Numbered from the stretch's first letter, positions 18,874 through 28,515 are shown. The stretch: 39,343 nt of DNA from Candidatus Magasanikiibacteriota bacterium (GCA_023246555.1 JAHFIC010000004.1:1-39343); one strand, 5' to 3'. The notes: generated by a model from the letters alone, not told the origin. Made by a program: numbers and translations.

Positions 18874-21631
18874 GACACTTCTTATATTTCTTTCCGCTAC
18901 CGCAAGGACACGGGTCATTGCGACCGACTTTCGCGGCTCCCCCATGGCCGGTATTCGCTTGGGAGTGTTCACCGCCCATTTCTTTTTCCGCGCCTTGAAG
19001 TGTCAGCCGATCGGAGGCCATGATCGTTGGCGCTAGCTGAAACCCGATACCGATTTTAAAGAATGAGTAAACGATCTCTTTTTGAATACTCGCCTGCAAT
19101 TCTTGAAACAGCTGATAGGTTTCCTTTTTATACTCGACCAATGGGTCTCGCTGGCCATACCCGCGCAGTCCAATACCGGTTCTCAAATAATCAATCGCAA
19201 GCAGATGATCCACCCAAAGCGTATCGATCGCGCGCAGGAGAACACCTTTTTCCACTTCACGCATAAGGCTTTGGTCTGGTATTTTCCCCTCAATCCGGGC
19301 ATACTCTTCTTTCGCCCGATCAAAGAGGTAGACAGAAAGCGCTTCCCGCGCAAGAACTTCATCGAGTTTTCCATTCTGCACCGGCGTCATGGCCGACAAT
19401 TTTTCTTCGTCTTCTGCCGACAATGGAAAAATGGTTTTTGTTGTTTCAATTATTTCTCGCATATTCCAACCACGCTCATGAGAGACTTCGGCAGCTGGAG
19501 ATTTTGACATTTCGAAAGTATCTGTTGTTGGATTTGTATGAAAAGAAACGACAAATTCGATCTCTTGTTCTATCAACTCAAGGATCATGTCTTTTGTTTT
19601 TTCAGATTCTAAAATATCGCGGCGGCGCTTATAGATGACTTGGCGATGTTTGTTCAAAACGTCATCGTACTCAAGCAAATGCTTTCGCATGTCAAAATGA
19701 TGACTTTCCACTTTTTTCTGCGCCGTTTCGAGGAGTTTCGTGATCATGCCCTGCTCGATTGGCATATCATCCGGCACATTGAGCCGGGTCATGACATTCT
19801 TCAATCGGTCGCCGGCAAAAATACGCATCAGATCATCGTCGGTCGAAACAAGAAATTGTGTCTCACCGGGGTCACCCTGACGCGCCGATCGCCCGCGAAG
19901 CTGGTTGTCGATACGGCGAGACTCATGCCGTTCGGTGCCGAGCACAAAAAGCCCTCCGGCCCCGATAACGGTCTCGACATCGGTGGACTCTCCCGGAACG
20001 CCGCCCAATTTAATATCCACGCCGCGACCCGCCATGTTCGTGGCCAGCGTCACCGCTCCGGGCCGTCCGGCTTGGGCAATAATTTCACCCTCGCGCTCAT
20101 GATTTTTTGCATTCAAAATTTCATGCGTAATTCCATTCGCGGTGAGATATTCCGAAAGCGCTTCATTCTTTTCCACCGAAATGGTGCCAATAAGGATTGG
20201 TTGTTTCTTTTCTTGGCATTCCTTCACGCGATCAATAATTGCTTTGTACTTGCCGAGTTCTGTTTTGTAAATCCGATCATTATGATCGGTGCGGCAGTCG
20301 GCTTTATTTGTTGGGATAACCACCACCTCAAGATTGTATATTTTCCCAAATTCCTCGGCTTCCGTGACCGCCGTCCCGGTCATGCCGGCGAGTTTTCCAT
20401 ACATGCGGAACAAATTTTGAAACGTAATCGTTGCCAAAGTCTGGCTTTCGCGCTGAATCGGTAAATGCTCTTTGGCTTCAATCGCTTGATGCAACCCTTC
20501 AGAATACCGGCGCCCCGGCATTTTCCGGCCGGTAAACTCATCGATAATAACAATTTCTTCTCCGTCAACCACATACTCGCGATCGCGCGTAAAAAGGACT
20601 TCGGCCTTAAGCGCTTGTTCAATATGGTGAACGAGCCCAATACCGCCTTCCACGTATAAATTCTCCATGCCAAGCCAACTCTCAAATTTTGCAATCCCAG
20701 CATCGGTGAGCGTCGCCGCGCGCAATTTTTCATCAACATTGTAATCATCGTTTTCTTTCAGTTGTTTGACGAGCGATGCGAACCGATAGTACTGATCGGT
20801 CGCCTTTTCGGCCGCCGCGGAAATAATCAAAGGCGTGCGCGCTTCATCGATGAGAATGGAATCGATTTCATCGACAATCGCATATGGCATCTCGGTTCCT
20901 GGCCGCATGACCATATCGCCCAAACGCTGAACCATGTTGTCACGAAGATAATCAAAACCGAACTCATTGTTCGTGCCGTAGGTGATATCGCATCGATACG
21001 CCTCTTGCCGAGAGCAAGGACGGAGATACTCGTATTCCACCTTGAAGCCACCAAGCGTATCGCGCTCAATATCAAGAGCGCTGCCTTCGGCTCTCGACTC
21101 AACGCCGTTTGCTGATTGCTGACTGCTCATAGCCGCATCGTACACATAACTCACCCGCTGATTTTGTATGATTCCCACGGTCAGTCCAAGCGCGTCATAA
21201 ATCTGGCCCATCCAGACCGCATCACGACGAGCCAGATAATCATTGACCGTGACCACATGGACGCCCTTGCCCGTGAGCGCGTTCAAATACGCCGGGAGCG
21301 TTGCGACCAATGTTTTCCCTTCACCAGTGCGCATTTCAGCAATTTTCCCCTGGTGCAATACGATGCCGCCCAGAAGCTGGACATCGAAATGGCGCATGCC
21401 GGTAACGCGGTGAGACACTTCACGGACGATGGCAAAGGCATCGGGTAACATGTCGTCGAGTGTTTTTCCGTTCTTGAGCGCGTCTTTTAATTCCTGCGTT
21501 TTGGCCTTGAGCGCTTCATCAGAAAAAATTTTGTAGGCCGATTCAAGACGGTTAATCTCATCCACGATCGGCTGTAATCCTCGGAGAAACTTTGCGTTTG
21601 GGTCGCCGAAAATCTTGGTAATGAGGGACAT
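18863..21631 (-). CDS. secA: Preprotein translocase ATPase SecA
   Basis: [70 protein letters not shown] motif [17 protein letters not shown]. Likely start 21631 ([12 protein letters not shown]). Confidence 0.97.
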   Translation of the reverse strand: MSLITKIFGDPNAKFLRGLQPIVDEINRLESAYKIFSDEALKAKTQELKDALKNGKTLDDMLPDAFAIVREVSHRVTGMRHFDVQLLGGIVLHQGKIAEMRTGEGKTLVATLPAYLNALTGKGVHVVTVNDYLARRDAVWMGQIYDALGLTVGIIQNQRVSYVYDAAMSSQQSANGVESRAEGSALDIERDTLGGFKVEYEYLRPCSRQEAYRCDITYGTNNEFGFDYLRDNMVQRLGDMVMRPGTEMPYAIVDEIDSILIDEARTPLIISAAAEKATDQYYRFASLVKQLKENDDYNVDEKLRAATLTDAGIAKFESWLGMENLYVEGGIGLVHHIEQALKAEVLFTRDREYVVDGEEIVIIDEFTGRKMPGRRYSEGLHQAIEAKEHLPIQRESQTLATITFQNLFRMYGKLAGMTGTAVTEAEEFGKIYNLEVVVIPTNKADCRTDHNDRIYKTELGKYKAIIDRVKECQEKKQPILIGTISVEKNEALSEYLTANGITHEILNAKNHEREGEIIAQAGRPGAVTLATNMAGRGVDIKLGGVPGESTDVETVIGAGGLFVLGTERHESRRIDNQLRGRSARQGDPGETQFLVSTDDDLMRIFAGDRLKNVMTRLNVPDDMPIEQGMITKLLETAQKKVESHHFDMRKHLLEYDDVLNKHRQVIYKRRRDILESEKTKDMILELIEQEIEFVVSFHTNPTTDTFEMSKSPAAEVSHERGWNMREIIETTKTIFPLSAEDEEKLSAMTPVQNGKLDEVLAREALSVYLFDRAKEEYARIEGKIPDQSLMREVEKGVLLRAIDTLWVDHLLAIDYLRTGIGLRGYGQRDPLVEYKKETYQLFQELQASIQKEIVYSFFKIGIGFQLAPTIMASDRLTLQGAEKEMGGEHSQANTGHGGAAKVGRNDPCPCGSGKKYKKCHGQ
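21104..21138. repeat. 7-bp periodic repeat inside secA, in frame
   Basis: GCCGTTT|GCTGATT|GCTGACT|GCTCATA|GCCGCAT, encoding the [11 protein letters not shown] segment. Confidence 0.65.
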
Positions 21632-21674
21632 AAAAATATATACGACCACTCAACAATAGCAATTTTTCGGACGC

Positions 21675-21703
21675 TTGACAACCCCCAAAAGGTGTTATAG
21701 GAT
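21675..21703 (+). promoter_or_regulatory. Putative sigma70 promoter for the small ORF
   Basis: TTGACA - 17 nt - TAGGAT. Confidence 0.5.
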
Positions 21704-21894
21704 TATTCATCCCTTCCCGACTGAAGGGCGCAGTGATACTTCACTGGACATGTTCTTTTACACGAAAGATTGGACGAGCGTCTGGTTACCATAGGGAACA
21801 ATGGTCGCCGTCATGCTCGTCTGATCCTCGCTACAACTCACTTTCCTCACCCGCCGTATGCCGGCAGGTGAGCTACCCTTGAGGAGGGTAAAAC

Positions 21895-22071
21895 ATGAGG
21901 AATCTCTTGCTGCTCGCCGGGGTCTTGGATCTCTTTTTTCTGTTGCTCCTGACCGGAGCAACCAACGGGTGGGCGGGGTTGCTGACCAACGCCCTCGCGT
22001 GGTCAATTTTCCTGACCAAGGTCGGCCAAATCTCGCTGATCGCGTGGGCGATGAAAAAGAGGGTCGAATAG
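21895..22071 (+). CDS. Small hydrophobic protein, 58 aa (below the ORF-track cutoff)
   Basis: MRNLLLLAGVLDLFFLLLLTGATNGWAGLLTNALAWSIFLTKVGQISLIAWAMKKRVE*; strong SD GAGGAGGG 7 nt upstream; intrinsic terminator just downstream. Confidence 0.7.
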   Translation: MRNLLLLAGVLDLFFLLLLTGATNGWAGLLTNALAWSIFLTKVGQISLIAWAMKKRVE

Positions 22072-22099
22072 ACCTAACCCGCACAACCATCGGCCACTG

Positions 22100-22137
22100 G
22101 CCCGTCTCGACACCTCGTCGGGGCGGGCTCGTTTTTT
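22100..22137 (+). terminator. Intrinsic terminator after the 58-aa ORF
   Basis: GCCCG...CGACACCTCGTCG...CGGGC hairpin then TCGTTTTTTG. Confidence 0.75.
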
Positions 22138-22140
22138 GTA

Positions 22141-22169
22141 TTGACCAAACACACATAAGCTGATATAAG
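22141..22169 (+). promoter_or_regulatory. Putative sigma70 promoter of the HAD gene
   Basis: TTGACC - 17 nt - TATAAG; SD GGAGG at 22176-22180, ATG at 22190. Confidence 0.65.
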
Positions 22170-22189
22170 AATTACGGAGGAACTACAAA

Positions 22190-22846
22190 ATGGAATTCCG
22201 CTGTGTGATCTTTGACGCTGGACAGGTTCTGGTAAACTTCCGGAACGACCGATTGCTTCAGGCCCTTGCCGAAAAAAGCGAAGCCGAGCCGACAAGAGGT
22301 ACTCCGGCGTACCTCGACTATCTACTGTTCGAAGCGCCGGAGGCTCTGGTCAAACCATTCGAACGAGGCGAATGGACAAGCACGCAGTTCTTCCAGATCG
22401 TGCGAGCGGCCATCAACGCCCCGTCCCTCACGGAAGATGAATTCTTCCGCATCTGGAACGATATCTTTCTCCCGAACCTCGGCATCGACACGGTGCTCGA
22501 CCGGATTCAGAAGGGTGTCCGGAAGATGATTCTCTCCAACACCAACCCGCTTCACTGGGGAGAGGTGAAACGAGGCCAGGAGGCCCTGCTCAAACATTTC
22601 CCGGACGATGCCCAAATTCTCTCGTATCGAGAGAAAGCGAGGAAACCGGAAGAAAAAATCTTCCGCGCCGCTCTCGAGCGCGCCGACGTGGCGCCGGGGC
22701 GAATCGTCTACGTCGACGATCGCCAAGAAAATCTCGACACCTTCGTCGAATTCGGCGTACACGGAATCCGCTATGACTGTCGCACGGACAATGCGCGGGT
22801 GCTCGCAAGCCAACTCGAAGAGCTCAACGTGATCGCGACATTCTAA
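22190..22846 (+). CDS. HAD-family (subfamily IA) hydrolase
   Basis: VIFDAGQVLVNF (motif I, DxG variant), MILSNTNPLHWGEV, KPEEKIFRAALERADVAPGRIVYVDDRQENL. Confidence 0.85.
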   Translation: MEFRCVIFDAGQVLVNFRNDRLLQALAEKSEAEPTRGTPAYLDYLLFEAPEALVKPFERGEWTSTQFFQIVRAAINAPSLTEDEFFRIWNDIFLPNLGIDTVLDRIQKGVRKMILSNTNPLHWGEVKRGQEALLKHFPDDAQILSYREKARKPEEKIFRAALERADVAPGRIVYVDDRQENLDTFVEFGVHGIRYDCRTDNARVLASQLEELNVIATF

Positions 22847-22877
22847 AATAAGATTCAGAACAGACCCGCCAACCAAA

Positions 22878-22917
22878 AGCCCGCCCGAGGAGACTCGCGA
22901 CGGGCTTCATTTTTTTT
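22878..22917 (+). terminator. Intrinsic terminator after the HAD gene
   Basis: AGCCCG CC CGAG GAGA CTCG CGA CGGGCT then TCATTTTTTTT; possibly bidirectional with hpf. Confidence 0.8.
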
Positions 22918-22921
22918 AAAC

Positions 22922-23275
22922 TTACTCTTCTTGGTATTCTTTTTGGGCTCGAATGCCCTTTTTGTCCTTTGTGCGCATTTTTTCTTTCCGCTTTTCGAGA
23001 TCCACTTTCAGGTGATCTTTCACCTTATCAATCGCTTTATAGAGATCCTCCGAATCCTTCTCTACGCGAACCAACTCCCCGGGCACATGCAGATTTACTT
23101 CCGCATAAAAAATCTTGCCCTTATTGTGATGATGCGAACGCAGGCCGATGTCAATATCCGCTTGCCGGATATTGTCGAAAAACTTCGTGAGTCCGCTGAT
23201 TTTTTCTTCCGCGTACTGTTTGATTGCTGTGGTGAGTTCAATCCCCGTACCGTGGATGTTGATGATCATACGCAA
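22922..23275 (-). CDS. raiA: Ribosome hibernation promoting factor / RaiA family
   Basis: MIINIHGTGIELTTAIKQYAEEKISGLTKFFDNI...KIFYAEVNLHVPGELVRVEKDSEDLYKAIDKVKDHLKVDLEKRKEK. Confidence 0.92.
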   Translation of the reverse strand: MRMIINIHGTGIELTTAIKQYAEEKISGLTKFFDNIRQADIDIGLRSHHHNKGKIFYAEVNLHVPGELVRVEKDSEDLYKAIDKVKDHLKVDLEKRKEKMRTKDKKGIRAQKEYQEE

Positions 23276-23280
23276 AAAAA

Positions 23281-24666
23281 TTATGATGTTTGTCGTTCAC
23301 GAATAAGCTGTTCTATCTTGGCAAGCGTCTTTTCCTCCTCATCACCTCCAACGAGCACCTCATCGATTTGTCTTTTCAATTCGCCGCTTGGATCGCTTTC
23401 TTGAAGAATCGAATCAACTGAAACGTGCTGGGTCTTGCCGAACAATTTTCTCACCAACTTCCCTAATCGATTCTCATCAACCAATGTTTCAATCCTTAAA
23501 GAAATTCTTTCGGGTGGAACGTCGGATTGTCCGACAAAATCCGTTCTTTCTGCAGGAGTAAGCGATGCGAGAAAATCCCTTTTTGTATCCCGCAAAACTT
23601 GATTCTTTGCCGCAGCTAATTCTCCCTTTCCCACGGCTCTGTTTCCACCACGTACACGCAAACCTTGCATAGCAGTGATAAATGAATCACTGGCCACTTG
23701 CGGCAATGTGAGATACTTGGCACTCTTTGTGTCAATCCCTGTTAAAACAAAAACACGAAGCGGAATAATTTTCCCTCTTTCATTTTCAGGATAAATACGA
23801 ACGACCCGTTTTGCTTGCTCAACTTTTCGTTCTGAAGGAGCTTCTCCTTCTCGCAATAGACGAAGTCCTGAAACATCGCCTCGCACAAAACGATCTTTTG
23901 CACTTTCTTTTCTCGGCAGAGTTACCTTCAATTCCTTAACGCCGAAATCCATTTGTAACTTTTGTGGATCATCGTGATACAAACGCCCCATGGCGTGTAT
24001 ATGCTCAGACAAACGGTCTGGGTTGTGCGCTGGAATCCCTTGATAGATAAGATCGTCTGAGATTATTTTCATCTGTGTATCGATAGCGTCATCATGAGTA
24101 TCAGGGAACCGCTCAGGTTGGGGATCCGCAAGACTCTCGGCTGCCATGCGCGCGTGAATCATTTCTCTTTTCAATTGGGGCAATACCTCTTTTGGCCAAC
24201 CAGCAATCGTGCCTTTTTCTTGCAGCTCGATCAATTTCTCTTGATCAAGTCGTGCACCAAGAATTCCAAAAAGTCTGTCTTGATTTTCTGTGTCAGTTTC
24301 TTCAAGTGCTATTCGAAACATCCCTTTGAGAATACTTCGAACGCCATCAAAAGTAAGATCGTTCGATGTTGACCCAAAAAGCCGCGCCATTCCTTCAAAG
24401 GAATACAAGCGCTGTAATATGTGGCCTGACCGTGTATAGATATCACGCAAAGCAGTGTTGGCGTCTTCGAGCGATATTTGTTGAGAATTACACTGCTCAA
24501 AGATACGACGAATTTCAGATTTTGTGGCTTCAATACTACGACGAACTTCCACCGCTGGTTCAGGAATATTAAAAAGCTCTTGTTTTTCAGTACTCGGTGC
24601 CGTGGCTCTTTTTTGTTCTCCTGATATGGCAAGAATTTTTTCCATGTCCTCACCGCGTTCATTCAT
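23281..24666 (-). CDS. Hypothetical protein (461 aa)
   Basis: Long co-directional ORF packed between murB and raiA; no family recognised. Confidence 0.75.
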   Translation of the reverse strand: MNERGEDMEKILAISGEQKRATAPSTEKQELFNIPEPAVEVRRSIEATKSEIRRIFEQCNSQQISLEDANTALRDIYTRSGHILQRLYSFEGMARLFGSTSNDLTFDGVRSILKGMFRIALEETDTENQDRLFGILGARLDQEKLIELQEKGTIAGWPKEVLPQLKREMIHARMAAESLADPQPERFPDTHDDAIDTQMKIISDDLIYQGIPAHNPDRLSEHIHAMGRLYHDDPQKLQMDFGVKELKVTLPRKESAKDRFVRGDVSGLRLLREGEAPSERKVEQAKRVVRIYPENERGKIIPLRVFVLTGIDTKSAKYLTLPQVASDSFITAMQGLRVRGGNRAVGKGELAAAKNQVLRDTKRDFLASLTPAERTDFVGQSDVPPERISLRIETLVDENRLGKLVRKLFGKTQHVSVDSILQESDPSGELKRQIDEVLVGGDEEEKTLAKIEQLIRERQTS

Positions 24667-24671
24667 AGTAT

Positions 24672-25607
24672 TTAAATAATCTGTATCTCTTCCTCCAAGG
24701 CTACGCCAAATCTATCGTACACCTTTGTTTTAATCTCATCAATCAGCGCGAGCACGTCTGCCGCTGTCGCGTGGCCGTTGTTCAGAATAAAATTGCAGTG
24801 CTTCGTGGACACTTCCGCACCGCCGACCACCGCGCCTTTGAGTCCCGACTGATCAATCAACCATCCAGCGGAAATTTTCCCTTTTTTCAAAAACTCCTCT
24901 GGCAAATCAGAAATTTTGAGATTTTGAGATTTCGATATCTCGAAATTTTTAAAAACACACCCAATCGACTGTCCTTGCGGCTGGGTTTTCGCGCGGTAGG
25001 CTAAGTGTTCTAGCGCCCGTTTTCGACCCTCAATATTTTCGCCTTTGCGCAGTGTGAGTGTCGCGCGAAGCACCACTCCACCCCCGTGTTTCAACGTGCT
25101 ATCGCGGTAGCCAAATGCACATTCTGTGTTTGAAAGCGTTACCACTTCGCCATCTCGATACGCCTCGATCTCTTTGACCACATCTTTCATTTCCCCCCCC
25201 ATGGCGCCGGCGTTGCCACGCACCGCGCCGCCGATCGTGCCCGGCACGCCCACACCCCATTCAAATCCAGTCAGTCCTGAAGAGAAAGATTCTTGAGCAA
25301 TCTGAGCGGTGATGCACCCGGCATCCGCTTGAATGTAAGTACCTTTGGTATTTGAACTTTGGCATTTGACATTGACCGCGACACCGCGGAAACCGTTGTC
25401 ACGAACTAACATATTGCTCCCACTACCGATAATGAAATACGACACTCCTTCACCATCAAGAAACCGCAATGCTTCAACCAACTTTTCGGTGGAATCAATG
25501 GTCAAAAAAACATCGGCCGGTCCGCCAATGCGAAACGTCGTACGTTTCGCCATTGGTTCATTGATTTTGACAGAACCAAATTGTTTTAATTGATCGTATA
25601 ATTCCAT
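24672..25607 (-). CDS. murB: UDP-N-acetylenolpyruvoylglucosamine reductase
   Basis: TTFRIGGPADVFLTI, IIGSGSNMLVRDNGFRGVAV, GVPGTIGGAVRGNAGAMGGEMKDVV, GQSIGCVFKNF, SAGWLIDQSGLKG. Confidence 0.96.
   Translation of the reverse strand: MELYDQLKQFGSVKINEPMAKRTTFRIGGPADVFLTIDSTEKLVEALRFLDGEGVSYFIIGSGSNMLVRDNGFRGVAVNVKCQSSNTKGTYIQADAGCITAQIAQESFSSGLTGFEWGVGVPGTIGGAVRGNAGAMGGEMKDVVKEIEAYRDGEVVTLSNTECAFGYRDSTLKHGGGVVLRATLTLRKGENIEGRKRALEHLAYRAKTQPQGQSIGCVFKNFEISKSQNLKISDLPEEFLKKGKISAGWLIDQSGLKGAVVGGAEVSTKHCNFILNNGHATAADVLALIDEIKTKVYDRFGVALEEEIQII
24913..24952. repeat. 8-bp periodic repeat inside murB
   Basis: ATTTTGAG|ATTTTGAG|ATTTCGAT|ATCTCGAA|ATTTTTAA, encoding KNFEISKSQNLKIS. Confidence 0.75.
25344..25371. 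repeat. 7-bp periodic repeat inside murB
   Basis: TTTGGTA|TTTGAAC|TTTGGCA|TTTGACA, encoding VKCQSSNTKG. Confidence 0.7.
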
Positions 25608-25644
25608 ATTGCCAAGGCAGGATGCTCCTTATATACTCTTTATC

Positions 25645-26964
25645 ATGATGCAGAAACTTCTCGAACAACTCGCGGCAACCCCTGTCGCCTACATAGCGCG
25701 GGATATCGAACGCGCGCTTGGACTTACGCTCCCGACGAGAGGATATTGTATTGTCTCAAATGCAACCGCCTTTGCCAAGAAAATTGCCAATGGATCTGAT
25801 GACGCGCTCCTCATCCCCTCCGAGCATCCGCTTGATACCGAAGAGCTTCTGCGGCATGAACTGACAATGCCCTTTCTGCGCAAGCATGGCATTCGCCGCG
25901 TCGTTGTGTTTAAAAACACATCGCACATCGAACGCGCCGCGTCTGCTCTGGGATTAGAGCTCCTCAATCCGCCGGCAGATATTTCAAAAATAGTGGAAGA
26001 AAAAATATCTCAAGTGCGGTGGCTTGGGGAACTTGCCACTTATCTCCCGCCGCACACCATAACCACGTGCAAAAAGCTTGAATGGACTGGCACCGACGTG
26101 ATCGTGCAATTCAATCACGCGCATACCGGCGATGGTACGCTTCGCCTGACATCAAAAGAAACGATGCGCGCGCTGGCCGAACAATTTCCTGATCGCGACG
26201 TGCGCGTGATGGATGTGGTCAATGGTCCGACGTTCACCAATAATAATGTTGTCGCGCGAGACGCCGTACTGTTTGGAAATGTGAATTACCAAATCACTGG
26301 CCTCACCCCGTTTACCGATCGGCCGTTTGCCACGGTGGGAAACGATTGGGGGCTCGCGGAACGTCTCTTGCCGGAATCGGCGAGAGCGACATACACCGAA
26401 ATGGTCGCGACGATCGGTAATCAGTTACGGCAGAGCGGCTGGCGCGGGCTCTTCGGTGTGGACGTGATGTACGATGAAGACAAGAAAAAACTTTTTCTCA
26501 TCGAAATCAATGCGCGTCAACCCGCGTCAGCGACGTTTGAATCACAATTACAGCACAGCCATCGGCTATCGGCCAAAAGTCCCGCACACTGCGGGACCCC
26601 GCCCGAGGGCGGTGGCCAAAAGTCCCGCACACTGCGGGACCCCGCCCGAGGGCGGTGGCTGAAAGCCATAACAATCTTTGAAGCCCACCTGGCGGCGTTG
26701 TTGGATCTGCCGCTTGGTGATAAAACCTTGGTCACGATCCACGACGGAGCGCAATTGGTGAGACGAATCAGAGATGATGAATCAAAAATGACGGATATAT
26801 CCGAAAAAATCGAAAAGCTGAAGGCAGCAGGATTGACGGTCATGCGCTATGACAACACCGAGCCTGGTCAAGACGTGCTCCGCATCCAAAGCGAGCGTTC
26901 ACTCATGGAGTCGCATCATAAATTAAATGAGCGTGGGCGGCTGATCCAAAGCATGGTGTCGTAA
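25645..26964 (+). CDS. ATP-grasp domain protein (preATP-grasp plus ATP-grasp-like)
   Basis: GLFGVDVMYDEDKKKLFLIEINARQPASATFE is the typical ATP-grasp C-terminal signature. Likely start ATG 25645 (MMQKLLEQL) rather than 25609. Confidence 0.7.
   Translation: MMQKLLEQLAATPVAYIARDIERALGLTLPTRGYCIVSNATAFAKKIANGSDDALLIPSEHPLDTEELLRHELTMPFLRKHGIRRVVVFKNTSHIERAASALGLELLNPPADISKIVEEKISQVRWLGELATYLPPHTITTCKKLEWTGTDVIVQFNHAHTGDGTLRLTSKETMRALAEQFPDRDVRVMDVVNGPTFTNNNVVARDAVLFGNVNYQITGLTPFTDRPFATVGNDWGLAERLLPESARATYTEMVATIGNQLRQSGWRGLFGVDVMYDEDKKKLFLIEINARQPASATFESQLQHSHRLSAKSPAHCGTPPEGGGQKSRTLRDPARGRWLKAITIFEAHLAALLDLPLGDKTLVTIHDGAQLVRRIRDDESKMTDISEKIEKLKAAGLTVMRYDNTEPGQDVLRIQSERSLMESHHKLNERGRLIQSMVS
26571..26656. 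repeat. Tandem 2 x 43-bp palindrome-containing repeat inside the ATP-grasp ORF
   Basis: GGCCAAAAGTCCCGCACACTGCGGGACCCCGCCCGAGGGCGGT at 26571-26613, exactly repeated at 26614-26656; flanked 5' by GCCATCG|GCTATCG heptamers. Confidence 0.95.
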
Positions 26965-26969
26965 TTCCT

Positions 26970-27407
26970 ATGCGCGTAGAAAGTCCAGTTTTTTCAAATA
27001 ACGAATCCATTCCGGTGGCGTATACCTGTGATGGAAAGGAAAAAAATCCGCCGTTCCAATTTTTTGATGTACCAACTGAAGCAAAAAGCTTGGTACTGAT
27101 CGTGGACGATCCTGATGCTCCGGGTGGTGACTTCGTGCATTGGCTGGTATGGAATATTGATCCCAGAACAACAGAAATTACTGAAGCGAGCGTGCCGCCG
27201 GGCGCGATCCAAGGCACAACGGATTTTGGAACCACCGGGTATGGCGGTCCGTGTCCACCATCGGGAACGCATCGCTATCAATTCAAACTCTACGCGCTTG
27301 ATACGTCGCTGTCTCTTCCGCCATCAACCAAAAAATCCGCACTCGAGGCGGCAATGAAAGGGTATGTGCTCACCGAAGCGCGGTTGGTTGGGTTGTATAA
27401 AAGATAA
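26970..27407 (+). CDS. PEBP family (YbhB/YbcL-like) protein
   Basis: IPVAYTCDGKEKNPPFQFFDVPTEAKSLVLIVDDPDAPGGDFVHWLVWNIDP...GYGGPCPPSGTHRYQFKLYALD. Confidence 0.95.
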   Translation: MRVESPVFSNNESIPVAYTCDGKEKNPPFQFFDVPTEAKSLVLIVDDPDAPGGDFVHWLVWNIDPRTTEITEASVPPGAIQGTTDFGTTGYGGPCPPSGTHRYQFKLYALDTSLSLPPSTKKSALEAAMKGYVLTEARLVGLYKR

Positions 27408-27429
27408 AGGGTGTTCCCCGAGCCGAGAA

Positions 27430-27461
27430 GAAAAAAGTCCCGCGGCAACCGACACGGGACT
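27430..27461 (-). terminator. Intrinsic terminator of the 38-aa ORF
   Basis: Minus strand: AGTCCCG ... CGGGACT then TTTTTTCTTC. Confidence 0.7.
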
Positions 27462-27496
27462 CCGAGTGAGCTGTGCGCCTCCGCGCTCCCCTATTA

Positions 27497-27613
27497 TCAC
27501 AGAGGATTCCGCATCTGTGCCCAAGCGTAGACTAGCACTGCCCCAACTACGGCAGGCGTAACCGCGATAGCGACGCCGTACCAAAACGCATATTTCAATT
27601 TGCGACAATCCAT
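27497..27613 (-). CDS. Small hydrophobic protein, 38 aa (below the ORF-track cutoff)
   Basis: MDCRKLKYAFWYGVAIAVTPAVVGAVLVYAWAQMRNPL*; strong SD AAGGAGG upstream; terminator downstream. Confidence 0.6.
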   Translation of the reverse strand: MDCRKLKYAFWYGVAIAVTPAVVGAVLVYAWAQMRNPL

Positions 27614-27664
27614 TTCGTGCCTCCTTCCATTTCTGATTGTTTTTGTTATACTGCTCCTCACCAT

Positions 27665-28435
27665 ATGGAGTCAAGCACGCTCTCACAACCAGCATTGAAA
27701 ATGATCGCCGCGTACGAGCATTTGCCGTTTGAACACACCACGGTTGTCTGTCCGTATTTCATCAATCGCCGCCAGCGGATTCGCGGCGCGCTTCGGGCGC
27801 TGGTCGGCAAGGGCAGTCCGGACGATATTGTGGAAGAAGCCGTGATCATTGCACTCAAAGAAAAAGTTGATTTAAAATCGCTCGATGCCGAAGGGCTGAA
27901 AAAATTTCTTGTTGACCACAAACTTGGTATTGATTGCTCTGGGTTTGTGTATTATGTTCTCGACGCGGAATTGCGTGCGAGGAATATGGGCGCCCTTAAA
28001 AAACACCTCCGTTTCCCCGACAGAATGAGCCTCCTTAGAAAATTGATCGCCAAATTCCGCCCCGTGGAAAATACCGACGTTGGAGTCTTGGTAGAGGACA
28101 CGAATAGTGCGATCGTTTCATTGGACCGCGCGCGGGCCGGGGATATCATAACCATGCGCGGCATTGGGCAAGCGCAGGATCGCGACCATGTTCTTCTCGT
28201 CTCTGCGGTCGATGCTTCCGCAATTCATTACGCACATGCATTTCAATGGTCGACCGATGGAAAATATCTTCATGGGATAAAAAAGGGGCGGATCGAAATC
28301 CTTGATCCAAAAAAATCGCTCCTTGAGGAGCGATGGGTAGAGGCGGGAAAAATTGGTGAAGACAGTGAGACATATCGGCACGCAAAAAAAACACAGATGA
28401 TTGAACTTCGACGATTGAATATTTTGGAGAATTAA
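27665..28435 (+). CDS. NlpC/P60-like (papain-fold) putative cysteine peptidase
   Basis: GIDCSGFVYYVLD (catalytic-Cys-like) and RDHVLLVSAVDASAIHYAHA (His region). Start trimmed to MESSTLSQP. Confidence 0.65.
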   Translation: MESSTLSQPALKMIAAYEHLPFEHTTVVCPYFINRRQRIRGALRALVGKGSPDDIVEEAVIIALKEKVDLKSLDAEGLKKFLVDHKLGIDCSGFVYYVLDAELRARNMGALKKHLRFPDRMSLLRKLIAKFRPVENTDVGVLVEDTNSAIVSLDRARAGDIITMRGIGQAQDRDHVLLVSAVDASAIHYAHAFQWSTDGKYLHGIKKGRIEILDPKKSLLEERWVEAGKIGEDSETYRHAKKTQMIELRRLNILEN

Positions 28436-28475
28436 AAAAGCGTCCGGGGAATCGTTGATTCGCCATCGGACGCTT
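28432..28475 (-). terminator. Intrinsic terminator of the GC-rich 197-aa ORF
   Basis: Minus strand: AAGCGTCCG ... GAATCAACGATTC ... CGGACGCTT then TTTTTAATTC. Confidence 0.75.
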
Positions 28476-28515
28476 GCGTGTGTGGACGGGAAGTGTGTCA
28501 GAACGAGACGAGTCG

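Noticed and set aside
19640-20464. 274-aa + strand ORF opposite secA
   Set aside because: Antisense shadow of secA, with no start context or family.
26571-26656. Possible CRISPR-like or attI-like element
   Set aside because: Only two directly abutting copies with no spacer; palindromes fit a REP/RPE-like element better.
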